Of a DNA stretch of 36,689 nt, positions 31,144 to 36,689 are shown piece after piece. This DNA comes from an uncultured Bacilli bacterium (lineage in GTDB: Bacteria; Bacillota_I; Bacilli_A; RF39; UBA660): the NCBI GenBank assembly GCA_910584655.1, contig CAJUBJ010000009.1, positions 40,174-76,862 on the forward strand, in the 5' to 3' direction. The position numbers and the translations under genes are program-made. The first letter of the stretch is position 1, and each line of letters starts with the position of its first letter. Under the pieces are notes generated by a model. That model worked only from the letters and a program-made list of their open reading frames with translations. It was not told the DNA's origin and searched no databases.

Positions 31144-31863
31144 TTAATCCAACTTTACATTATGATAAATATCAGTTACATCATCAACAGCATCTAATAA
31201 ATCATATAGTTTATTAAATACTTCTAAATCTTCTCCATCTAATGTAACCAAATCTTTTGCATACCATCCAGATTCATCAACTTCAAAATCCACATCAGGA
31301 ACAACAGACTCTATTACTTCCTTTGTTTTATAATTATCACCATATTTAACAGAAACATTTATAAAACCATCCTCATTTTCAAATTCAACTGGTTCAATAG
31401 AAGCATCAAGTAACGCCATTAATAATTCTTCCTCTTTATCTGATTTAAAACTCATAACTGTTAAATTATCATAATTATATGAAACAGAATTACTAACTCC
31501 TAAACTTTTCTTCATTTTATTAAAAGCTGCTCTTACTTCACCAACTGTTCTATTTACATTATCTGTTAATGTTTTAATCATAAATGTTGAAGCACCTGGT
31601 CCAAATCCTTCATAAATGATTTCTTCATACTCATCTTTTCCAGCACCTTTAGCTTTATCTATAGCTCTAGATATAATATCTGCTGGAACTTGCATCTTCT
31701 TAGCCTTTTCAACTAAATGTTTTAAAGCACTATTCGCTTCAATTTCAGGAGATCCATTTTTTGCTGCAAGATAAATCTCTTTAGCAAAGTTAGTATATAA
31801 CTTTCCTTTAGCTGCTCCTGTCTTTTTTATCTTAGCTTCTCTAACTGCATAAGCTCTTCCCAT
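31144..31863 (-). CDS. yebC: YebC/PmpR/TACO1-family protein
   Basis: The start ATG 31863 has AGAGGTG (239 aa). It matches the family start MGRAYAVREAKIKKTGAAKGKLYTNFAKEI and the internal YEGFGPGASTFMIKTLTDNVNRTVGEVRAAF. The MGRAYAVRE start is that of the YeeN-like branch rather than MAGHSKW of classical YebC. These proteins act as DNA-binding regulators in some bacteria and as ribosome-associated factors helping translation of difficult sequences in others. It ends in a clear terminator before the two-component operon and may be read with the patatin gene 53 bp upstream. Confidence 0.95.
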   Translation of the reverse strand: MGRAYAVREAKIKKTGAAKGKLYTNFAKEIYLAAKNGSPEIEANSALKHLVEKAKKMQVPADIISRAIDKAKGAGKDEYEEIIYEGFGPGASTFMIKTLTDNVNRTVGEVRAAFNKMKKSLGVSNSVSYNYDNLTVMSFKSDKEEELLMALLDASIEPVEFENEDGFINVSVKYGDNYKTKEVIESVVPDVDFEVDESGWYAKDLVTLDGEDLEVFNKLYDLLDAVDDVTDIYHNVKLD

Positions 31864-31916
31864 ATTAACACCTCTTTTAAAACTTGTATTATTATACATA
31901 AATTATAACAACTTTA

Positions 31917-32969
31917 CTAGAAAAATTTAATTTCTCTAATAAATCTATAAATAAAATGTTTATTTCTAGTATTTCTTAATTTTTTTATTAATTTATAAGA
32001 ATCATAAATATCATAATAATCTATATGCTCTTTTTCTAAAACATATTCCAAAGCCCTAAGAACAGTAGCTTTATAAGTAATAGTATCAAAAAAATTCATC
32101 ACTCTTTTAAATAATCTATTATCTACTTTTCTAACTAAAAAACTATAATATTTATTACTTTTTCTCTTAAAACAATACTTATAGCCATCTAACCTCTTTA
32201 ATACTCTTAAAGTATCATAATAACCCATCATAATATTATCTCTAATAACATCTCTATTAAACTCTAATATTCTTCCATTTTCACGACTAGGAGATATATT
32301 AATTATTTTCGCATTAGAATTATGCTTTCTATTTATTCCAATACCTTTTATATTTATAACATAAACTTCTTCATAGCCTATATCAGTTAACAACTTAACA
32401 GGCGAATTATCATAAAAACCACCATCTATATAAAAATGATTATCTATTATACGTCGTTCTCTAAATACTGGTAAATAACTACTTGCCATTAAATATTCAA
32501 TTAATTTATCTTTACTATTTATATCGCTTTTATAAACATATTTGGGTTTAACTCCTCTTCTTGATACTTGCACTGTAACTAAACCAAAATCTTTATTACT
32601 ATTACTTAAAGCATCAAAATCAATCACATTTCTAACACTATTAAGTAAATTAGTATTATCTATTCCTAAATTCTTTACAACCTTCTTCAAAGCTGAAAAT
32701 GCACTTATAAGCGATCCAACATCTTTAGTATTATTATTAATAGCATCAATAAACTTTTGATCAAATCCCAATAATTCGCCAGGATTAACATTATACCAAA
32801 AATCTAATAATTCACTATATCTATTACTCGCAAGCATTGCCGCATTAAACGATCCTATCGAAGTTCCAACAAAACCATCTAACTTTATTTTACTATCACG
32901 AAAAGCATAAAAAGATCCAACCTGATAAGATCCTTTTACACCTCCACCCTCTAGTACTAACCCCTTCAT
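31917..32969 (-). CDS. Patatin-like phospholipase
   Basis: The 350-aa protein is of the RssA/YjjU-type patatin group. It has an oxyanion loop GGGVKGSYQVG, nucleophile elbow G35-T-S37-I-G39 (GTSIGSFNAAM) and the dyad Asp182 in DGGFYDNSPV. Ser and Asp are both intact, so it should hydrolyse acyl esters of membrane lipids or similar. There is no signal peptide, so it acts in the cytoplasm or at the inner membrane face. The basic C-terminal ~90 residues have no recognised domain and could bind membranes. The ATG lies 4 bases after the epimerase stop, so the two are translated together. Confidence 0.92.
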   Translation of the reverse strand: MKGLVLEGGGVKGSYQVGSFYAFRDSKIKLDGFVGTSIGSFNAAMLASNRYSELLDFWYNVNPGELLGFDQKFIDAINNNTKDVGSLISAFSALKKVVKNLGIDNTNLLNSVRNVIDFDALSNSNKDFGLVTVQVSRRGVKPKYVYKSDINSKDKLIEYLMASSYLPVFRERRIIDNHFYIDGGFYDNSPVKLLTDIGYEEVYVINIKGIGINRKHNSNAKIINISPSRENGRILEFNRDVIRDNIMMGYYDTLRVLKRLDGYKYCFKRKSNKYYSFLVRKVDNRLFKRVMNFFDTITYKATVLRALEYVLEKEHIDYYDIYDSYKLIKKLRNTRNKHFIYRFIREIKFF

Positions 32970-32973
32970 TTTT

Positions 32974-33936
32974 CTACTTATCTTTCTTTTTATTTCTAGA
33001 AGAATAATAAGCTACAAATGGTAAGGCAAATAATCTAGGAAAAAATCTTGATACTTTGTATTTATATTTAGCCAAAGTAGAATAATATACATCTAAATTC
33101 TTACTTCTAAAATGTAATATATCATCTAACTTATCACCATCGATGTAATATCCCCCATAATAATTCTTTTCAGCAAACAAATATGCCGATAAAAATTTAA
33201 AAGATAGACCATAAGTTTTAAATAAATAAATTAAATAATCAGAATATCTAGTTCTAAACTTTTCCCCACCAGATACATTAAACGTCTTTCTATTAACTTC
33301 CTTTTGAAAATCTATTGCGCATACAAATGCATAACCAGCATCTTCAGCTGATAATAATTCACATTTACTATCTGGAGTTATATTATATATTAAATTTTCA
33401 GGTCCAGGATCACCCAAAATATAAGCTAATCTTAATATAGAATAATTTTTAATATTATCTTTAATATATTTCTCACTCTCTAATTTATACTTAGCATAAT
33501 AATCATACTCGTCTAACTTAGATTTAGTTTTTATAGTTATACTTTCATAATCTTCTTGTTTACCATATACAGAAGCTGTTGAAGAATAAAGTAAGAAACA
33601 ATCAGGATTATAATCCTTAATTGAATCAACTATCTGTTTAGTACCATTAAAATCTACTTCTTTACATAAATCTTCTCTTATATTAGCTAAAGGAGGCAAA
33701 ACACCTGCTAAATGTATTACAACATCATGATTCTTTACTAAGGCATCTATTATCGCACTATCATTCACATCACCATAAACAATATTTATTCTTTTTCTAA
33801 ATTGCTTTAATCTTTTATAAACATGTTTATTTTTTAACTCTAAAGCTGTTATTTCATATTTACCTTCACTAAGTAAAAATCTAATTACTTGTAATCCTAC
33901 TGTTCCACCAGCCCCAGTTACTAAAACTTTCTTCAT
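32974..33936 (-). CDS. NAD-dependent epimerase/dehydratase (extended SDR)
   Basis: The 320-aa protein has the nucleotide-binding motif VTGAGGTVGLQV (G-x2-G-x2-G), D after NIVYGDV, the Ser/Thr of LLYSSTASVYG and catalytic YYAKYKLE (Tyr-x3-Lys) of UDP-sugar epimerases and dehydratases. The C-terminal substrate region is less conserved and contains RFFPRLFALPF. The substrate is unknown, perhaps a nucleotide sugar. AAGGTG precedes the ATG. It is 61 bp after tsaD and 4 bp before the patatin gene, probably in one long transcript tsaB-rimI-tsaD-epimerase-patatin-yebC. Confidence 0.9.
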   Translation of the reverse strand: MKKVLVTGAGGTVGLQVIRFLLSEGKYEITALELKNKHVYKRLKQFRKRINIVYGDVNDSAIIDALVKNHDVVIHLAGVLPPLANIREDLCKEVDFNGTKQIVDSIKDYNPDCFLLYSSTASVYGKQEDYESITIKTKSKLDEYDYYAKYKLESEKYIKDNIKNYSILRLAYILGDPGPENLIYNITPDSKCELLSAEDAGYAFVCAIDFQKEVNRKTFNVSGGEKFRTRYSDYLIYLFKTYGLSFKFLSAYLFAEKNYYGGYYIDGDKLDDILHFRSKNLDVYYSTLAKYKYKVSRFFPRLFALPFVAYYSSRNKKKDK

Positions 33937-33997
33937 ATTCTTACACCTTCTTGATAACTATCTATTATCATAATAATATCATATTTTATTCTAAATA

Positions 33998-35002
33998 CTA
34001 ATATAGTTCATCACTACTAGTAGCATTTAACGTTAAATCTGCAAATTCACCTTTTAAATAAAGTGGATAAGCAGCTGCACCTATCATAGCAGCATTATCT
34101 GTACAATAAGTCATTCTAGGTATAGTTAATTCTACATTATATTCATCTGCTACTTGTTGAATAGCATTTCTCAAAAATCTATTTGCTGAAACTCCACCAG
34201 CAATAACCATATTCTTAATATTATATTTTTTTATCGCTAGAACACTTTTTCTTGCCAATTGATCAACCGCAGTATCCTGAAAACTTCTAGCCAAATCTGC
34301 TTTTCTAATTTCATTTCCTCTTTGAGTTTCATTATGTACCAAATTTATAATACTACTTTTTAAACCACTAAAACTCATATTAAAACTATCATCATTCATA
34401 GGAATAGGTAATTCATAAGTAGGTTCACCCTCTAAAGACAACTTATCAACATTAGGTCCTCCAGGATATTTTAAGCCCAAAACACGAGCAACCTTATCGT
34501 AGCATTCACCAACTGCATCATCTAAAGTTCCGCCAATATGTTCAAATACATAATCATCTTTCATTAATATTAAATCAGTATGTCCTCCACTAACAACTAA
34601 TGCCAGTAAAGGAAATTTCATTTTCTTTTCTAAATTATTCGCATATATATGTCCTGCAATATGGTTAACAGCTATTAGTGGTTTCTTATAAATATATGAT
34701 AAAGTTTTAGCAAACTCTACACCTACTAACAAACTTCCAAGTAATCCAGGTGCATAAGTAACTGCAACTGCATCAATCTCTTCCATAGTCATATTAGCTT
34801 TAGTTAAAGTTTCCTCTAAAACCATTGTTATATTTTCAGTATGCATACGAGAAGCTATTTCAGGAACTACTCCACCAAATTCAGCATGTGTATCCATCTG
34901 TGTTAATACTGTTAGTTGAACACATTCACATCCATTTCTTATTATTGCCATACTTGTCTCATCACAAGATGACTCAATTGCTAATATATTTACATTTTTC
35001 AT
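33998..35002 (-). CDS. tsaD: tRNA N6-adenosine threonylcarbamoyltransferase TsaD
   Basis: The 334-aa protein is the catalytic subunit of the t6A37 tRNA modification complex. It has the N-terminal ASKHA motif AIESSCDETSMAI, metal ligands H114 and H118 (AVNHIAGHIYAN), the VSGGHTDLI loop, GECYDKVARVLGL, and VIAGGVSANRFLR with DNAAMIGAAA at the end. It transfers the threonylcarbamoyl group from TC-AMP (made by TsaC) to A37 of ANN-decoding tRNAs, with TsaB and TsaE. It starts 2 bases after rimI. Full-length and apparently functional; tsaC is not in the window. Confidence 0.98.
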   Translation of the reverse strand: MKNVNILAIESSCDETSMAIIRNGCECVQLTVLTQMDTHAEFGGVVPEIASRMHTENITMVLEETLTKANMTMEEIDAVAVTYAPGLLGSLLVGVEFAKTLSYIYKKPLIAVNHIAGHIYANNLEKKMKFPLLALVVSGGHTDLILMKDDYVFEHIGGTLDDAVGECYDKVARVLGLKYPGGPNVDKLSLEGEPTYELPIPMNDDSFNMSFSGLKSSIINLVHNETQRGNEIRKADLARSFQDTAVDQLARKSVLAIKKYNIKNMVIAGGVSANRFLRNAIQQVADEYNVELTIPRMTYCTDNAAMIGAAAYPLYLKGEFADLTLNATSSDELY

Positions 35003-35004
35003 AT

Positions 35005-35424
35005 CTATACATCTCTCTTCATAATTAAGGCAGCATCTCTACCATAATAATTGTTTCTTTTATTAATTATATAAAAGTTATTCTTTTTATAGAAATTTAT
35101 CGCTGAAATATTATTTTCATTTACTTCTAACATTATATTAGTTACATCATCAAAACTAGATAACATTTCTTCTAGTAACTTAGTAGCTATACCTTTATTT
35201 CTCATACTTTCGTCTACTACGATATTTACTATATCAACAGTTTCATACATTTTCGAAAAATGAACAAATCCAACCAATAAATTATTTTCATAATAACCTA
35301 ATAAATAATCATAATCTAAATTAATAATACTTTCTAAATTAAATAGATTGCTAAAATTATTGTTAATAAGATTTCCCAATTTATTAAATAAGACTTTATC
35401 TTCTATAGAAATTTTATTTACCAT
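35005..35424 (-). CDS. rimI: RimI-like ribosomal protein / protein N-acetyltransferase
   Basis: The 139-aa GNAT has the acetyl-CoA loop MRNKGIATKLLEEML (RxxGxA) and the C-terminal NNISAINFYKKNNFYIINKRNNYY that matches RimI. Its position between tsaB and tsaD is the classic bacterial order, where RimI acetylates ribosomal protein S18 or other N-termini. The ATG lies inside the tsaB 3' end (11-base overlap), which implies translational coupling. The substrate is inferred from gene order and family. Confidence 0.88.
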   Translation of the reverse strand: MVNKISIEDKVLFNKLGNLINNNFSNLFNLESIINLDYDYLLGYYENNLLVGFVHFSKMYETVDIVNIVVDESMRNKGIATKLLEEMLSSFDDVTNIMLEVNENNISAINFYKKNNFYIINKRNNYYGRDAALIMKRDV

Positions 35425-35986
35425 TTAAAGCACTTATTCCTTTGACATATAAAGGTTTAACTTCATGTGGATTTAAAGTATTTAAATTCATTACATAATC
35501 ATAAACCAACTCATAATCAACATCTACTGAAGTTAATACATCATTATTTTGCTTATATTCATCATAAACAGATTTGCTAAGATACTTGAAATCTTCCATT
35601 TTGTTGTTATTTTTATCAAATACACCAACATATGCGCCATTTCTATCTTCCAAAGCAACAATTTTTTTATCCCTATTAACATTTAAAGCAAGAATTGTTA
35701 AAGAGTCAATAACACGAATAGGCAAATTCAAACAGTATGCAATCGTTTTACCAATAGTAACTGCAATTCTCTCTCCAGTAAAAGATCCCGGACCATTTAC
35801 AACTATAACATTATTTAAATCGTTAACGCTTACGTCTGCTGAAACCAATACCTTATCTAAAACAGGCATAGTAATCTCACTATGTTTATTTGCAGAAGCA
35901 ATATTTTCCTTTTTTATAATTTTGCCATCTTTATATAAAATAATTAAAACATTTTTATCATGTGTATCAATAAATAGAGTATACAT
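35414..35986 (-). CDS. tsaB: t6A synthesis scaffold protein TsaB
   Basis: The start ATG 35986 (MYTLFIDTHDKN) has AGAGGTGAG upstream, giving 190 aa. The open frame continues upstream to 36127, but that stretch contains the tsaE terminator and promoter and is not coding. The family signature VVNGPGSFTGERIAVTIGKTIAY is complete, with a shorter C-terminal half, as in other Bacillota TsaB. TsaB dimerises with TsaD and recruits TsaE. An extended -10 promoter at 36008-36016 starts the tsaB-rimI-tsaD transcript. Confidence 0.95.
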   Translation of the reverse strand: MYTLFIDTHDKNVLIILYKDGKIIKKENIASANKHSEITMPVLDKVLVSADVSVNDLNNVIVVNGPGSFTGERIAVTIGKTIAYCLNLPIRVIDSLTILALNVNRDKKIVALEDRNGAYVGVFDKNNNKMEDFKYLSKSVYDEYKQNNDVLTSVDVDYELVYDYVMNLNTLNPHEVKPLYVKGISALNGK

Positions 35987-36007
35987 ATAACTCACCTCTT
36001 GTGCCCT

Positions 36008-36016
36008 ATTATACCA
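36008..36016 (-). promoter_or_regulatory. tsaB extended -10 promoter
   Basis: TGG-TATAAT (36016-36008) lies between the tsaE terminator and tsaB; the -35 region is only a T-run. Confidence 0.55.
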
Positions 36017-36021
36017 CAATA

Positions 36022-36051
36022 AAGAAAAAGAAAAAACTCCCATAGGAGTTT
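36022..36051 (-). terminator. Terminator after tsaE
   Basis: The stem AAACTCC/GGAGTTT (36051-36045 with 36040-36034) has a 4-nt loop and is followed by T-rich DNA. The hairpin starts within the tsaE stop codon. Confidence 0.85.
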
Positions 36052-36503
36052 TATAGAACTGCTTCACATAAGTCTTCGTATTGTTGTCCATATGGAGTAA
36101 ATACCAAAACTCTTGTATTATAATCAATTACTTTAAACTTTATATCCAATCTTTCTTCTGGTAATTGCCCCTCAATCATCTCTGGCCATTCAATTATACA
36201 AACACCATCTTGATTCAAATAGTCATCTAAACCAAAATCTTCAGTTGAATCGTCAAGTCTATAAACGTCCATATGAAATAAAGGCATCTCTCCATCTGGA
36301 TATTCCTTAACCAAACTAAATGTAGGGCTAGTAATAGTTTCTTTTAAACCTAAAGCTTTGGCAAACCCTTTAACAAATACAGTCTTACCACTTCCAAGTT
36401 CGCCATCTAAACATATAACCATTCCTGGAAATTTCTCACTTTCAATATTTTCAGCAAGTTCCATTGTATCTTCTTCACATCTTGAAGTATATTTATAATT
36501 CAT
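36051..36503 (-). CDS. tsaE: tRNA threonylcarbamoyladenosine biosynthesis ATPase TsaE
   Basis: The 150-aa P-loop protein has Walker A GELGSGKTVFVKG (about residues 34-46), switch-like TSPTFSLVKEY and the Walker B region LFHMDVYRLDD. IIEWPEMI is the TsaE hallmark. TsaE binds the TsaB-TsaD complex and its ATPase resets the t6A cycle. AGGTG lies upstream of the ATG; the promoter TTGAAA-18-TATAAT (36551-36522) implies a very short 5' leader. A terminator directly follows, so tsaE is transcribed separately from tsaB. Confidence 0.97.
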   Translation of the reverse strand: MNYKYTSRCEEDTMELAENIESEKFPGMVICLDGELGSGKTVFVKGFAKALGLKETITSPTFSLVKEYPDGEMPLFHMDVYRLDDSTEDFGLDDYLNQDGVCIIEWPEMIEGQLPEERLDIKFKVIDYNTRVLVFTPYGQQYEDLCEAVL

Positions 36504-36521
36504 ATCTTATCACCTAAATAA

Positions 36522-36551
36522 ATTATAACAATAACAAATTTATAATTTCAA
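36522..36551 (-). promoter_or_regulatory. tsaE promoter
   Basis: TTGAAA (36551-36546), an 18-bp gap and TATAAT (36527-36522) lie on the minus strand. RNA would start about 12 nt before the tsaE start codon. Confidence 0.6.
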
Positions 36552-36646
36552 TATATATATACAAATTTGACATTATTAGAATTATTTAATTATCAACATT
36601 TGCCAATTATACAAAATAAAAGCATCTTATATATGTAAACGAAGAG

Positions 36647-36671
36647 AGAAAAAAAAGGAACGTAAGTTCCT
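36647..36671 (-). terminator. Terminator of a gene beyond the right edge
   Basis: The stem AGGAAC/GTTCCT (36671-36666 with 36661-36656) has a 4-nt loop and a long T-run on the minus strand. The gene it serves is outside the window. Confidence 0.8.
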
Positions 36672-36689
36672 AAAAATAAGCAAAAAAAA

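Noticed and set aside
35987..36127. Longer TsaB starting at 36127
   Set aside because: The extension runs through the tsaE stop, terminator and tsaB promoter; ATG 35986 has the ribosome site and family N-terminus.

Overview
The window is very AT-rich and uses the standard bacterial code: TGA is a genuine stop, for example at the cas2/csn2 ATGA junction, and TGG encodes Trp. Strong AGGAGG-type ribosome sites, sigma-A-like promoters and gene families such as type II-A CRISPR-Cas, FemX, a YycF/PhoP-like two-component pair, LemA and a double-length ThyX point to a low-GC Bacillota. It could be an uncultured gut Bacilli or Erysipelotrichales relative, but the genus is not determinable from sequence alone. 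Almost every gene lies on the minus strand. The exceptions are the tracrRNA, the cytosine methyltransferase and the femX-arsC pair.

Bases 1-6402 hold a type II-A CRISPR-Cas9 locus, read right to left: cas9, cas1, cas2, csn2, leader, then an array that runs off the left edge (4 repeats of 36 bp and 3 spacers of 30 bp visible). The tracrRNA is encoded on the opposite strand directly upstream of cas9. Its promoter overlaps the cas9 ribosome site, and its whole length is antisense to the probable cas9 5' leader.

Bases 6533-14275 are accessory and defence DNA. There is an unknown three-gene transcript (GNAT, small protein, 4-TM membrane protein) and a Sau3AI-like (GATC) restriction enzyme divergent from its C5-cytosine methyltransferase. 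These are followed by a BglII/BstYI-family restriction enzyme and an HNH endonuclease, a gene remnant, a stand-alone CHC2 primase zinc-finger protein and an unknown membrane protein. The -35 box of the methyltransferase promoter contains a GATC site, and every CRISPR repeat contains AGATCT, so the two defence systems meet at the same short sequence.

Bases 14414-24400 carry a peptidase S51 homologue, a zinc-ribbon membrane protein and a HigB/HigA toxin-antitoxin pair whose promoter is flanked by two related operators. They also carry a short-chain dehydrogenase, a gene remnant, a HELGH metalloprotease-like protein, a PdaC/PgdA-type cell-wall deacetylase, a GNAT fused to a transglutaminase-like domain, and a tandem double ThyX. 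A ~49-bp terminator-containing sequence occurs twice as direct copies around the higBA-SDR block.

Bases 24610-36689 look like core chromosome: femX and an ArsC/Spx-like gene on the plus strand, a histidine phosphatase, a COG2426 membrane protein, LemA, a Gln-rich membrane protein, a two-component system, yebC, a patatin, an epimerase, and the tsaE / tsaB-rimI-tsaD tRNA t6A block. Every gene in this part has a recognisable family, except that the Gln-rich membrane protein has no assigned function.
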